DNA of 64,000 bases. It comes from Microvirga sp. BSC39 (GTDB lineage: Bacteria; Pseudomonadota; Alphaproteobacteria; Rhizobiales; Beijerinckiaceae). The stretch lies in assembly GCF_000739015.1 (NCBI RefSeq), contig NZ_JPUG01000077.1, positions 186,001 through 250,000 on the forward strand. Direction: 5' to 3'. This document shows, piece by piece, positions 35,093 through 44,937 of this stretch. The notes under the pieces are model-generated. The model saw only the letters and a list, made by a program, of their open reading frames with translations, made no database searches and was not told the DNA's origin. Both the position numbers and the translations under genes were made by a program. Position 1 is the stretch's first letter. Each line of letters opens with the position of its first letter.

Positions 35093-35596
35093 TTAGCCCG
35101 TGACCTCGCCCTCCGGTGCGCCGCGCCCCAGCTCATCCGGCAGCGGATCGCCCTCGGCCACGAACCGCATGGACACCGAGTTCATGCAGTAGCGCTCGCC
35201 GGTCGGGGGCGGGCCGTCATTGAACACGTGGCCGAGATGGCCTTCGCAGCGGGCGCAGAGGATCTCGGTGCGGACCATGCCGTAGCTGGTGTCGCGCACG
35301 AAGGCGACATGCGAGCGGTCGATGGGGTCGAAGAAGCTCGGCCAGCCGGTGCCGGACTCGAACTTGGTGCCGGCGTGGAAGAGCGGAAGCCCGCAGAGGC
35401 GGCAGCAATAGGTGCCCTTGTCCTTGGCCTCGTTGAAGATGCCGCAGAAGGGCCGCTCCGTGCCGTGCTCCAGGAGCACGCGGCGTTCCTCGTCGTCGAG
35501 GTTGTTCACCAGCGCGCGGAACTGCTCGGGGGTTGGCGGGGAGAGGTCGAAGCCGGCTTTCGAGCGCCGTTCGGCCGTGGTGGTCGAGTCTGCCAT
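35093..35596 (-). CDS. msrB: MsrB, peptide-methionine (R)-S-oxide reductase
   Basis: Repairs oxidised methionine (R form). 167 residues: zinc pairs CCRLCG and CARCEGH, TGWPSFFDP and the catalytic RYCMNSVSMRF with Cys near 143. AAGGATC before the ATG at 35596 sets the start; the frame continues to 35728 but without family support. First gene of a two-gene unit with DUF3095, divergent from ileS. Confidence 0.95.
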   Translation of the reverse strand: MADSTTTAERRSKAGFDLSPPTPEQFRALVNNLDDEERRVLLEHGTERPFCGIFNEAKDKGTYCCRLCGLPLFHAGTKFESGTGWPSFFDPIDRSHVAFVRDTSYGMVRTEILCARCEGHLGHVFNDGPPPTGERYCMNSVSMRFVAEGDPLPDELGRGAPEGEVTG

Positions 35597-35889
35597 GGTC
35601 TGATCCTTCCTGCCCGTCGCTTGCTGGACATTGTAAGGCTGGTTCCTGCCCATAAATAGGGAGCCGCTCCCGGAATCACCACGCTTTATTATCCGCCCCG
35701 GCGCTGCTAAAAGGCTCCCCATGCCCATGGTTTCTCAGGCCCTGCCGGCGGCCCGGATAGGCGCGGCGCGAATTATCGGCCCGGCTTTCGCATGACCTGC
35801 GAAGGTCCGGGATCCTAGCCGTTCGCCCTTCAAGAGAAGCCTGATGCGCCCGCCTTTTCACCGGGCCACACGAGACCTGATTGACCGTC

Positions 35890-38838
35890 ATGACCGACAA
35901 GCCTCAAAGCGCCGCCCGCGACTATTCCGAAACCCTGTTCCTGCCCCAGACCGAGTTCCCTATGCGGGCCGGCCTGCCGCAGCGGGAGCCCCTGCTCCTG
36001 CAGCGCTGGAACGAGAAGAGGCTCTATGAGCGCCTGCGCGAGGTCCAGAAGGGCCGTCCGCGCTTCGTGCTCCATGACGGCCCTCCCTATGCCAACGGCA
36101 ACATCCATATCGGCCACGCCCTCAACAAGATCCTGAAGGACCTAGTGGTCCGCTCGCAGGGCATGCTCGGCTTCGACTCCAACTACGTGCCGGGCTGGGA
36201 CTGCCACGGCCTGCCGATCGAGTGGAAGATCGAGGAGGAGTATCGCGCCAAGGGCAAGAACAAGGACGATGTGGACATCGTCGAGTTCCGCCGCGAGTGC
36301 CGGGCCTTCGCCGAGAAGTGGATCGACGTGCAGCGCGAGGAGTTCAAGCGCCTCGGCGTCGAGGGCGACTGGACGAACCCCTACCAGACCATGAGCTTTG
36401 ACGCGGAAGCGCAGATCGCCCGCGAGATCATCAAGTTCGCCGTGAGCGACCAGCTCTATCGCGGCTCGAAGCCAGTGATGTGGTCCTCGGTCGAGAAGAC
36501 CGCGCTCGCCGAGGCCGAGGTCGAGTATCACGAGAAGACCTCCACGACGATCTGGGTGAAGTTCAAGATCACCAACACCCTCAATGGCGATCTCGACGGC
36601 GCATCCGTGGTGATCTGGACGACGACCCCCTGGACGATCCCGGCGAACCGCGCCATCGCCTATGGCGAGAACATCGCCTATGGCCTCTACGCGGTGACGG
36701 AAGCAGCCGACGACAACTGGGCCAAGGTGGGCGACCGTCTCGTCATCGCGGACAAGTTGGCGGCCGAGGTGTTCGCGGCGGCCCGCGTCGCCGGATACGA
36801 GCGCGTCAAGGACGTGCTGCCGGTGATGCTCGAGCGCTGCGCACATCCGTTCCGCGGCCTTGAGGGCGCGAACGGCTATTGGGATTATCCGGTCCCGGTG
36901 CTGCCGGCCGACTACGTCACCGACGATGCCGGCACGGGCTTCGTGCACACGGCGCCCGGACACGGCGCGGACGACTACAATACCTACGTGAAGCACCGCG
37001 ACCTGTTCGTTTCCTGCGGCATGAAGGAAGTGCCGCACACGGTCTCGCCGGACTCGTCCTACTTCCCGCACGTGCCGATCTTCGCGGGCGAGCGCATCTA
37101 TGACGACAAGGGCAAGGATGCGGGCGCCAACGAAGCCGTGATCAAGAAGCTTGTCGATGTCGGCGCGCTGATCGCGCGCGGGCGCCTCAAGCACCAGTAT
37201 CCCCATTCCTGGCGCTCGAAGGGTCCGCTGATCTTCCGCAACACGCCGCAATGGTTCATCTCCATGGACAAGCCGCTCGACGACAAGGGCGATACGCTCC
37301 GTCAGCGCGCGCTCCATGGCATCGAGTCCGTCGAGTGGGTGCCGGAATCCGGCGAGAACCGCATCAACGGCATGATCGCCAACCGCCCCGACTGGGTGGT
37401 GTCGCGCCAGCGCGCCTGGGGCGTGCCGATCGCGGTCTTCGTGAAGAAGAACAGCAACGAGATCCTCAAGGACGAGCGCGTGAACGACGCCATCGCCGAG
37501 GCCTTCGAAAAGGAAGGCGCCGATGCGTGGTATGCGGATGACGGCTCGCGCTTCCTGAAAGCCGGCGGCTACGACCTGAGCGATTTCGACAAGATCAACG
37601 ACATCCTCGACGTGTGGTTCGATTCAGGCTGCACGCACGCCTTCGCGCTGGAGAAGCGCGAGGACCTGAAGGTGACGCGCAAGGTTGATGGCGGGCCCGA
37701 TCAGGTCATGTACCTGGAAGGCTCGGACCAGCACCGCGGCTGGTTCCACTCGTCGCTGCTGGAGAGCTGCGGCACGCGCGGTCGCGCGCCCTACGACATC
37801 GTCGTCACCCACGGCTTTACGCTCGACGAGCAGGGCCGCAAGATGTCGAAGTCGCTGGGCAACACGGTCGCGCCTCAGACCATCATCAAGGATTACGGCG
37901 CCGACATCCTGCGTCTCTGGACGGCATCGGTGGATTACTGGGACGATCAGCGCATCGGCCCGGAGATCATCAAGACCACGGCCGAAACCTACCGCAAGCT
38001 GCGCAACACGATCCGCTGGATGCTGGGCTCGCTGGCGCATTTCCGCGATGCCGACAAGGTGGCCTTCAACGAGATGCCGGAGCTGGAGCGCTTCGTGCTC
38101 CACCGCCTGGTGGAGCTCGGCGGCGAGGTGCGCGAGGCCTATGGCAACTACGACTACAAGCGTGTCGTCGCCCTGCTGACCTCGTTCATGACCACCGATC
38201 TGTCGGCGTTCTATTTCGACATCCGCAAGGACGCACTCTACTGCGACCCGATCTCAAGCAAGGTGCGTAAGAGTGCGCTCACCGTGATCGACGAGACCTT
38301 CCGCTGCGTGGCCACCTGGATCGCGCCGATCCTCGCCTTCACGGCTGAGGAGGCGTGGCTCGAGCGTTATCCTCACGCCGAGTCGGTCCATCTCGAAACC
38401 TTTGCCCAGGCGCCCGAAGAGTGGCGCGACGAGGCGCTCGCGGAGCGCTGGTCGAAGGTGCGCCGCGTGCGCCGTGTCGTCACAGGCGCGCTGGAGATCG
38501 AGCGTGCGCAGAAGCGCATCGGTGCAAGCCTGGAGGCTGCTCCTGTCGTACACATTGCGGATGAGAGCCTGCTCCAGGCCGTGCAGGGCCTCGACCTTGC
38601 CGAGATCTGCATCACGTCCGGTATCCGGGTGGTGCAGGGCGAGGGGCCAACCGATGCCTTCCGCCTTGAGGACGTGAAGGGCGTGGCCGTCGTGCCGGCC
38701 CTCGCCGAGGGCCGCAAATGCGCCCGCTCGTGGAAGGTCACGCCCGAGGTCGGCACCGATCCGGACTACCCGGACGTGACGCCCCGCGACGCGGCGGCCC
38801 TGCGGGAGTGGGACCAGCTCAAGGCGGCGGCGGAATGA
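35890..38838 (+). CDS. ileS: Isoleucyl-tRNA synthetase
   Basis: 982-residue class I synthetase. HIGH motif in GPPYANGNIHIGHALNKIL near residue 58, KMSKS in the stretch GRKMSKSLGNTV, and the editing domain between them (TTPWTIPANRAIAYGEN). The C-terminal zinc finger of many IleS is mostly lost: only GRKCARSWKV remains, with no second Cys pair, a form I believe is normal in alphaproteobacteria. ATG at 35890; a TTG nine bases earlier is also in frame. Its last codons overlap lspA by four bases (ATGA). Confidence 0.97.
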   Translation: MTDKPQSAARDYSETLFLPQTEFPMRAGLPQREPLLLQRWNEKRLYERLREVQKGRPRFVLHDGPPYANGNIHIGHALNKILKDLVVRSQGMLGFDSNYVPGWDCHGLPIEWKIEEEYRAKGKNKDDVDIVEFRRECRAFAEKWIDVQREEFKRLGVEGDWTNPYQTMSFDAEAQIAREIIKFAVSDQLYRGSKPVMWSSVEKTALAEAEVEYHEKTSTTIWVKFKITNTLNGDLDGASVVIWTTTPWTIPANRAIAYGENIAYGLYAVTEAADDNWAKVGDRLVIADKLAAEVFAAARVAGYERVKDVLPVMLERCAHPFRGLEGANGYWDYPVPVLPADYVTDDAGTGFVHTAPGHGADDYNTYVKHRDLFVSCGMKEVPHTVSPDSSYFPHVPIFAGERIYDDKGKDAGANEAVIKKLVDVGALIARGRLKHQYPHSWRSKGPLIFRNTPQWFISMDKPLDDKGDTLRQRALHGIESVEWVPESGENRINGMIANRPDWVVSRQRAWGVPIAVFVKKNSNEILKDERVNDAIAEAFEKEGADAWYADDGSRFLKAGGYDLSDFDKINDILDVWFDSGCTHAFALEKREDLKVTRKVDGGPDQVMYLEGSDQHRGWFHSSLLESCGTRGRAPYDIVVTHGFTLDEQGRKMSKSLGNTVAPQTIIKDYGADILRLWTASVDYWDDQRIGPEIIKTTAETYRKLRNTIRWMLGSLAHFRDADKVAFNEMPELERFVLHRLVELGGEVREAYGNYDYKRVVALLTSFMTTDLSAFYFDIRKDALYCDPISSKVRKSALTVIDETFRCVATWIAPILAFTAEEAWLERYPHAESVHLETFAQAPEEWRDEALAERWSKVRRVRRVVTGALEIERAQKRIGASLEAAPVVHIADESLLQAVQGLDLAEICITSGIRVVQGEGPTDAFRLEDVKGVAVVPALAEGRKCARSWKVTPEVGTDPDYPDVTPRDAAALREWDQLKAAAE

Positions 38839-39458
38839 GCAAGGCGAACGAGACGGGCGCGCCGCTCCCGCAAACCGGGGCGACCTCGCAGCCAGGTCCG
38901 CAGCGCTCCGGCGCTGCGGCGCGGCCACGCAGCCCGCGGGGCTCCGGCAGGAAAAGCACGGTCGGCCGGGGCCTCTCGACCGCCGCGATCCTCGGCTTCT
39001 CCGCGGCCCTGATCACCCTCGTGCTCGATCAGGCGACCAAGCTCTACACCCTGTTCGTCTTCGATCTGCCGGTGAAGGAGCCGGTGGAGTTCGCGCCGTT
39101 CGTCAACCTGATCGTGGTCTGGAACCGCGGCATCTCCTATGGGCTGTTCCAGCAGAGCTCGGAGCTCGGCCGCTGGGTACTGGTCGTGATCTCGATCCTG
39201 GCCGCCATCGGCCTGTCCGTCTGGATCCGCCGCACCTCGGCCAAGCTCCTGGCGGCTTCGCTCGGCCTGATCGTCGGCGGAGCCATCGGCAACGTCATCG
39301 ACCGGATCGCCTACGGGGCCGTGTTCGACTTCATCCAGTTCCACATCGGCTCATGGTCCTGGTACGTGTTCAACGTGGCCGATGCCGCCATCGTTGCGGG
39401 GGTGGTCGGTTTGCTCTATGACTCCTTCGTGCTGGAAGGGCGTCGGGCAAAGAAATGA
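38835..39458 (+). CDS. lspA: Signal peptidase II (prolipoprotein peptidase)
   Basis: Cleaves lipoprotein signal peptides in the inner membrane. 207 residues, about 45 longer than usual because of an N-terminal Pro/Arg/Ala-rich cytoplasmic extension. The catalytic Asp residues are in GNVIDRIAYGAVFDF and VFNVADAAIVAG; four transmembrane helices. The start overlaps the ileS stop, the standard ileS-lspA coupling. Confidence 0.96.
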   Translation: MSKANETGAPLPQTGATSQPGPQRSGAAARPRSPRGSGRKSTVGRGLSTAAILGFSAALITLVLDQATKLYTLFVFDLPVKEPVEFAPFVNLIVVWNRGISYGLFQQSSELGRWVLVVISILAAIGLSVWIRRTSAKLLAASLGLIVGGAIGNVIDRIAYGAVFDFIQFHIGSWSWYVFNVADAAIVAGVVGLLYDSFVLEGRRAKK

Positions 39459-39531
39459 TGTTGCACGGCCTCCGGCTGCCATATGTTCGCCAGAATGAGC
39501 GATCAGGCCTTCCGGCCACAACGAGAAATTA

Positions 39532-40191
39532 ATGGTGGGTGCCATGAAGGGAATGAAAATCGTAGGGTGCGCAGGGGCTCTGGCGCTTCTGGTCGCCGCT
39601 ACCGGCGCTTCGGCGCAGGAGGGCGAGACCGTCAAGAGCCTGCTCGGCAGCATCGGCATCATTCCCAAGGAGAAGGACCCCATCGTTTACAACGAGCGGG
39701 CACCTCTCGTGCTTCCGCCGAGCATGAACCTGCCCGCTCCGGCTGCGGGCGGTGGTGCCGAGGCCCGCAACGGCAACTGGCCCAAGGACCCCGACGTGGC
39801 AGCGCGCCGCAAGGCGGCCGCCGAGGCCCGCACGCCCTGGACCAGCTCCGAAGCCTACAAGCTCAACGAGGGAAAGCGGCTCGCCATCGATGAGATGCGT
39901 GCCAGCCGCAACCCGAACAACATCACCACGACGGCTCCTGTCCGCTCCGGCTCGCAGGCCGATATGAGCCGCCTGACGCCGGACGAGCTGCGCTCCTACT
40001 CGACGTCGGACGACAACGTGAAACTTCAGGGCGATGGCCTGGAGCGGCGCTACCTCAGCGATCCCCCGGGAACGCTGCTCAAGGCCCAGGGCGGCGGCAA
40101 GCTCAAGGCATCCGCCGACCCCGTGGTCAACGGCGATCCCGACAGCCCGCAGGCCTTCATCCGCCAGCAGCAAGAGCGTCGCCGGCAGTAG
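39532..40191 (+). CDS. DUF3035 (BamF-like) exported protein
   Basis: 219 residues with a signal peptide (about MKIVGCAGALALLVAATGASA) ending ASA-QE, then YNERAPLVLPPSMNLPAP, the signature of DUF3035, and a charged, probably disordered remainder with few large hydrophobics. The order lspA - DUF3035 - two M16 peptidases is common in alphaproteobacteria, and DUF3035 proteins have been called BamF of the outer-membrane assembly complex. No lipobox Cys at the cleavage site. The start could be 39532 or the ATG at 39544. The link to assembly is by family and context. Confidence 0.8.
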   Translation: MVGAMKGMKIVGCAGALALLVAATGASAQEGETVKSLLGSIGIIPKEKDPIVYNERAPLVLPPSMNLPAPAAGGGAEARNGNWPKDPDVAARRKAAAEARTPWTSSEAYKLNEGKRLAIDEMRASRNPNNITTTAPVRSGSQADMSRLTPDELRSYSTSDDNVKLQGDGLERRYLSDPPGTLLKAQGGGKLKASADPVVNGDPDSPQAFIRQQQERRRQ

Positions 40192-40209
40192 CCATCCTCT
40201 CTTCTCTCT

Positions 40210-40247
40210 TTTTCAGGCGAACGGGTTCCACCCGCTTCGCCTGAAAA
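40210..40247. repeat. Palindrome TTTTCAGGCGAA ... TTCGCCTGAAAA
   Basis: Twelve-bp arms around a 14-base centre that itself pairs (GGGT/ACCC). Palindromes with TTTTCAGGCGAA arms recur in Hyphomicrobiales genomes. No T-tract, so a repeat rather than a classical terminator; it occupies the 216-bp gap before the M16 pair. Confidence 0.6.
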
Positions 40248-40407
40248 CGTTATGGGGTCCTGAAAAGCCAAGCCTGGTTTCGCCTACCAGCGCGAACCGT
40301 CTCCCCACCGGAAAGTTTCGCGGCTTCGCTTGCGTACCCCCTTAATTTGACTATTCCCGTGGGTCTGATCCTGCGAAACGATTTGATGTCGCCAAGGTTG
40401 AAACGTC

Positions 40408-41739
40408 ATGGACACTGCCTCTAAGCCCATTCTTCGCGCCGACGCCGCTTCCTTCGGGCGGACGGAAGGCAGTGGCCCGAACCTGTCGTCCTTCACCCTC
40501 GATAACGGCCTCGACGTGGTGGTTATTCCCGATCATCGCGTTCCTGTGGTCACGCATATGATCTGGTACCGCAACGGTTCGGCGGACGATCCGATCGGCC
40601 AGTCGGGCATCGCGCACTTCCTCGAGCACCTGATGTTCAAGGGCACGCAGAAGCATCCGGCCGGCGAGTTCTCCAAGGTCGTGTCCGGCCTCGGCGGTCA
40701 GGAGAATGCGTTCACGTCCTTCGACTACACGGCTTACTTCCAGCGCGTCGCCCGCGAGAACCTCAAGACCATGATGGAGTTCGAGGCCGACCGGATGACG
40801 AACCTCCTGCTTGAGGAATCCGTCATCGCTCCGGAGCGGGACGTGGTGCTGGAAGAGCGCCGCATGCGGGTCGAGACCGACCCTTCGGCGCAGCTGTCCG
40901 AGGCCATGGCCGCCTCGCTCTTCGTGCATCACCCCTACGGCATTCCGATCATCGGCTGGATGCACGAGATCGAAACGCTCAACCGCGATCACGCGCTCGA
41001 CTATTACCGACGCTTCTACACGCCGGAGAACGGCATTCTCGTCGTCGCCGGCGATGTGACCGAGGACGAGGTGCGGCGCCTCGCCGACACCACCTATGGC
41101 CGCGTCTCGCCGCAGGGCAAGCGGCCGGTCCGCGTGCGTCCGCGCGAGCCGGAGCCGGTGGCGGCCCGTCACATCACCGTGGCGGATCCCAAGGTCGAGC
41201 AGCCCACCATGCAGCGGCTCTATCTCGTGCCGTCCTGCCGAACGGCTTCGCAGCGCGACTGCTACTCGCTCGAACTGCTCGCCGAGGTGATCGGCGGCGG
41301 CCCGACCTCGTATCTCTATCGCAAGCTCGTCATGGAGCGCGGCATCGCGGTGAATGCGGGCGCCTGGTACATGTCCTCCGCCATGGAGGATACCCGCTTC
41401 TGCGTTTATGCGGTGCCGTCCGAAGGCGTGTCGCTGCAGGCGCTGGAAGAGGCCGTCGATCAGGTGCTCAAGACGATCCCGTCCGAAGCCCTGGATGGGG
41501 ATTCCATCGAGCGCGCCAAGACGCGCCTCGTGGCCGAGACGATCTATTCCACCGACAGCCAGTCATCGCTCGCGCGCATCTACGGATCGGCGCTCGCCAT
41601 CGGCGAGACCATCGAGGAGGTGCGCCGCTGGCCGGTGGAGATCGAGACCGTTCTCAAGGACGATCTGGCCTCCGCGGCGGAGCGCTATCTCGTCCCCCGC
41701 CGGTCCGTGACGGGCTACCTGCAGAAGTCGGCTTCTTGA
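40408..41739 (+). CDS. M16 zinc metallopeptidase (active, mitochondrial-processing-peptidase-like)
   Basis: 443-residue M16B peptidase. The inverted zinc motif HFLEH (His70, Glu73, His74) is intact and the third ligand lies in ERDVVLEERRMRVE. No signal peptide is obvious, although the family is often periplasmic. It forms a pair with the next gene, whose product lacks the motif: active and inactive subunits acting as a heterodimer is the usual pattern. Substrate unknown. Confidence 0.93.
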   Translation: MDTASKPILRADAASFGRTEGSGPNLSSFTLDNGLDVVVIPDHRVPVVTHMIWYRNGSADDPIGQSGIAHFLEHLMFKGTQKHPAGEFSKVVSGLGGQENAFTSFDYTAYFQRVARENLKTMMEFEADRMTNLLLEESVIAPERDVVLEERRMRVETDPSAQLSEAMAASLFVHHPYGIPIIGWMHEIETLNRDHALDYYRRFYTPENGILVVAGDVTEDEVRRLADTTYGRVSPQGKRPVRVRPREPEPVAARHITVADPKVEQPTMQRLYLVPSCRTASQRDCYSLELLAEVIGGGPTSYLYRKLVMERGIAVNAGAWYMSSAMEDTRFCVYAVPSEGVSLQALEEAVDQVLKTIPSEALDGDSIERAKTRLVAETIYSTDSQSSLARIYGSALAIGETIEEVRRWPVEIETVLKDDLASAAERYLVPRRSVTGYLQKSAS

Positions 41740-41767
41740 AGCCGCCTGCCCAGAATTTGAGGTCACA

Positions 41768-43045
41768 ATGACAGCTTCTGTCGAAACCCTGTCCTCGTCC
41801 CCGACCCAGGTGAAGGCGCTGACCTCGCCCGGCGGCGTCGAGGTCTGGCACGTCGAGTCCGACGTGGTGCCGCTCATCGCCGTGTCGTTCATCTTCGAGG
41901 GCGGCTCAGCGCACGATCCTGAGACCAAGCCGGGCGTTGCGCAGATGCTCGCGCGCCTCCTCGACGAGGGCGCCGGCGAATACGATTCCGATGCGTTTCA
42001 GGAGCGCCTGGCCGCGCGTGCCATCGAGCTGTCCTTCAATGCCGGCAACGACGCGCTCGGCGGCTCATTGAAGACCCTCGTCAAGCATGCGGACGAAGCC
42101 TTCGAGCTGCTGCGCCTGGCACTGGCCGAGCCGCGCTTCGATCAGGATTCCATCGAGCGCGTGCGGGCCCAGACGATTGCGGGCCTCAAGTACCAGCAAA
42201 ACGATCCCGGTGTGATGGCGACCCGCCGCTTCTTCGAGGAAGGTTTTGCCGGCCACCCCTACGGCCGCCCGACCTCCGGCACCCCAGAGAGCGTCGCGGC
42301 GATCACCCGCGATGATCTCGTGGCCATGCATCGGACGATCATCGCCCGCGGTCGCGTCAAGGTCGCGGTCGTCGGCGCCATCGGGGCCGACAATCTGTCG
42401 GCCCTGCTCGACAGGGTGTTCGGCTCCCTGCCCGAAGCGAAGCCTCTCGGCATCATCGAGCCCGCGACGCTGCAGAAGATCGGCTCGCGCATCGTGGTCG
42501 ATCTCGACGTGCCGCAATCGGTCATCCGCTTCGGCATGAACGGCCTCGCCTGGCGCGATCCAGGCTTTATCCCGGCCTATGTGCTCAATCACATCCTTGG
42601 CGGCGGCGCCTTTACGTCGCGCCTGTTCCAGGAAGTGCGCGAGAAGCGCGGCCTCGCCTACAGCGTCGGCACCTCGCTGGTGAGCTACCGCTCCGCCGCC
42701 ATGACCTGGGGCTACACGGCCACGAAGAACGAGCGCGTCGTCGAGGCGCTCGACGTCATCACCGATGAGATGGCGAAGCTGACGAGCGAAGGCCCTTCGG
42801 ACGAGGAGCTGCAGAAGGCCAAGGACTATCTCGTCGGCTCCTATGCGCTCGGCTTCGACACCTCGACCAAGATCGCCCACACCCTGGCGCAGATCGCCTT
42901 CGAGGGGCTCGGCATCGACTACATCGCGCGCCGCAACGCCCTCGTCGGTGCGGTGACCCAGGCCGACATCCGCCAGGCGGCCGAGCGCATCTTCGGCGAC
43001 GGCCGGATGCTCACGGTGATCGCCGGGCGGCCGACCGGGGTGTGA
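41768..43045 (+). CDS. M16 peptidase-like protein (inactive partner)
   Basis: 425 residues with the same fold. At the site of the zinc motif it reads GVAQMLARLLDEG, so no His or Glu ligands remain. The R/Y substrate-contact region (SRLFQEVREKRGLAYSVGTS) is conserved, as in other non-catalytic M16 subunits. It begins 28 bases after its active partner and is almost certainly co-transcribed with it. Confidence 0.92.
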   Translation: MTASVETLSSSPTQVKALTSPGGVEVWHVESDVVPLIAVSFIFEGGSAHDPETKPGVAQMLARLLDEGAGEYDSDAFQERLAARAIELSFNAGNDALGGSLKTLVKHADEAFELLRLALAEPRFDQDSIERVRAQTIAGLKYQQNDPGVMATRRFFEEGFAGHPYGRPTSGTPESVAAITRDDLVAMHRTIIARGRVKVAVVGAIGADNLSALLDRVFGSLPEAKPLGIIEPATLQKIGSRIVVDLDVPQSVIRFGMNGLAWRDPGFIPAYVLNHILGGGAFTSRLFQEVREKRGLAYSVGTSLVSYRSAAMTWGYTATKNERVVEALDVITDEMAKLTSEGPSDEELQKAKDYLVGSYALGFDTSTKIAHTLAQIAFEGLGIDYIARRNALVGAVTQADIRQAAERIFGDGRMLTVIAGRPTGV

Positions 43046-43118
43046 GGCTGCCGTCTCCGGACAGCGAGCTTGTCCCAAGGGTCCGTTCCCAAGACTCCGT
43101 CTTGAACTCCGCTTCCGT

Positions 43119-43149
43119 CGTCATCACCGGCCTAGTGCCGGTGATGACG
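43119..43149. repeat. Palindrome CGTCATCACCGGC/GCCGGTGATGACG
   Basis: Thirteen-bp perfect arms around CTAGT in the 226-bp gap between the M16 pair and pgi. Same type as 25588-25610. I see nothing else in the gap. Confidence 0.7.
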
Positions 43150-43271
43150 CGGGAGACGTCATCCCTGATCGTCTTTCACGACAGAGACTTCGGCTCGGTG
43201 CCGCGGCTCTAGCCTCAGGCCTGGCTCTGCCCTAATCTTCCGCTCCAACTTGCAACGAGTCGGAGTACGCC

Positions 43272-44588
43272 ATGCCCCTGCAGCAATCGATCGATCTTGC
43301 CCTGGATGCCACCATCGGGGAGGGCGGTCTGCCGCAGACAGCGCTGGACCAGGCGCTCGCGCTCGTGGGCGAGGCCATGGAGCGACTGGCGCAGGACGAT
43401 GCCTCCGGCCGCCTGCCGCTGCTCCACATGCCTCGCACCACCGAGGATCTGGCGAGCATCCGCGAAGCGGCCACCTTCCTGCGGGACGATGCCACCGACG
43501 TGGTGTTCCTCGGTACGGGCGGCTCGAGCCTCGGTGGCCAGACCCTGGCGCAGTTGAAGGATTATGCGGTGCCGGGCGCCGGACGCTTCACCGAGAGCCC
43601 GCGGGTCCACTTCCTCGACAACCTCGACCCCATCACCTTCGACCGGGTGCTCCACAAGCTGCCGCTCTCCTCGACCAAGTTCGTGTCGATCTCCAAATCC
43701 GGCGGCACGGGCGAGACCCTGATGCAGACGATCGCCGTGCTCACGGCCCTGGACAAGGCGGGCTTGAGCGCCCACCCCAAGGATGTTTTCCTCGGGCTGT
43801 CCGAGCCGCGCAAGGACGGCAGCCGCAATGCGCTGCGCGATCTGCTGGAGCCTGAAGGCGTGCGGTTCCTCGAGCATCACACGGGCATCGGCGGGCGCTA
43901 TTCGGTGCTCACCAATGTGGGCCTGCTGCCGGCCGCCGTGCTCGGCCTCGATATCGGGGCGATCCGCCAGGGTGCGGCTGACGCGTACGAGCCGTTCCGC
44001 AGCGGCGCTGCCGCGAAGGACGCGCCGGCCGCGCTCGGTGCGGCTCTCAACGTTGCCATGGCCCGCGACGGCAAGGGCATCACGGTCGCCATGGCCTATG
44101 CGGACCGGATGGAACGCTTCACCCGCTGGTGGGTGCAGTTGTGGGCCGAGAGCATCGGCAAGGACGGTCACGGCACCCAGCCCGTGGCCGCCATCGGGCC
44201 GGTGGACCAGCACAGCCAGCTCCAGCTCTATCTAGCGGGTCCCAACGACAAGCTCTTTACCGTCATGACCACGGGCGTGGCGGGCAAGGGGCCGCTCATG
44301 GACGAGAAGCTCGCCAAGCGGGCCGGCGAGCCGGGCTTCGGCGGCAAGCATATCGGCGACCTCGTGGCTGCACAGGGACGCGCCACCGCCGACACCCTGG
44401 CCAAGAACGGCCGCCCGACCCGCCAGATCCATGTCGAAAAGCTCGACGAGCGCGCCGTGGGCGAACTGCTCATGCACTTCATGCTGGAGACGATCCTGGC
44501 CGGCTATGCGCTGGGCGTCGACCCGTTCGACCAGCCGGCCGTGGAAGAGGGCAAGATCCTGGCGAAGCAGTACCTGGCGCAGGGGTAG
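43272..44588 (+). CDS. pgi: Glucose-6-phosphate isomerase
   Basis: Interconverts glucose-6-phosphate and fructose-6-phosphate. 438 residues, shorter than the E. coli enzyme (549), as in several alphaproteobacteria. The phosphate-binding segment FLGTGGSSLGGQTLAQL, the SIS-type FVSISKSGGTGETLMQ and the signature region VDQHSQLQLYLAGP (with the catalytic His) are visible. GGAGT precedes the ATG. Confidence 0.93.
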   Translation: MPLQQSIDLALDATIGEGGLPQTALDQALALVGEAMERLAQDDASGRLPLLHMPRTTEDLASIREAATFLRDDATDVVFLGTGGSSLGGQTLAQLKDYAVPGAGRFTESPRVHFLDNLDPITFDRVLHKLPLSSTKFVSISKSGGTGETLMQTIAVLTALDKAGLSAHPKDVFLGLSEPRKDGSRNALRDLLEPEGVRFLEHHTGIGGRYSVLTNVGLLPAAVLGLDIGAIRQGAADAYEPFRSGAAAKDAPAALGAALNVAMARDGKGITVAMAYADRMERFTRWWVQLWAESIGKDGHGTQPVAAIGPVDQHSQLQLYLAGPNDKLFTVMTTGVAGKGPLMDEKLAKRAGEPGFGGKHIGDLVAAQGRATADTLAKNGRPTRQIHVEKLDERAVGELLMHFMLETILAGYALGVDPFDQPAVEEGKILAKQYLAQG

Positions 44589-44600
44589 CTCTCACTGTGC

Positions 44601-44846
44601 GTCATCCCGGACGAAGCGCAGCGGAGATCCGGGATCGCTGGACGAGAGTGGCGCTTGAACCTCAACGCCGTCATCCCCGCGCAGGCGGGGATCCATAACC
44701 ACGACGTTTTCAGAAAGGCGGGCAGCGTTACGCTTTGTTCTGCCTCGCCAGCGGTTATGGATCCCGGGCTCCGCTCTGCGGCCCCGGGATGACAGAGCCG
44801 GACTGGTTTGCCCGATCCGGATCGGCTTTCGCCGTCCGGGAGGACG
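44601..44846. repeat. Modular palindromic repeat, complete nested form (copy R5, inner unit inverted)
   Basis: Outer arms GTCATCCCGGACGAAGCGCA (left) and a diverged right arm ending GTCCGGGAGGACG. The inner unit lies in the opposite orientation to R3 and R4: GTCATCCCCGCGCAGGCGGG first, CCGGGATGACAG last. Confidence 0.85.
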
Positions 44847-44937
44847 ATTTGGGTACGGGAATAACATCGCGCGTTCTGGTTTCCGCCGCCTTCAGTGCTT
44901 ATCTTCCCGTCATCGAATCTGAAGGTTGAACGCCCTC

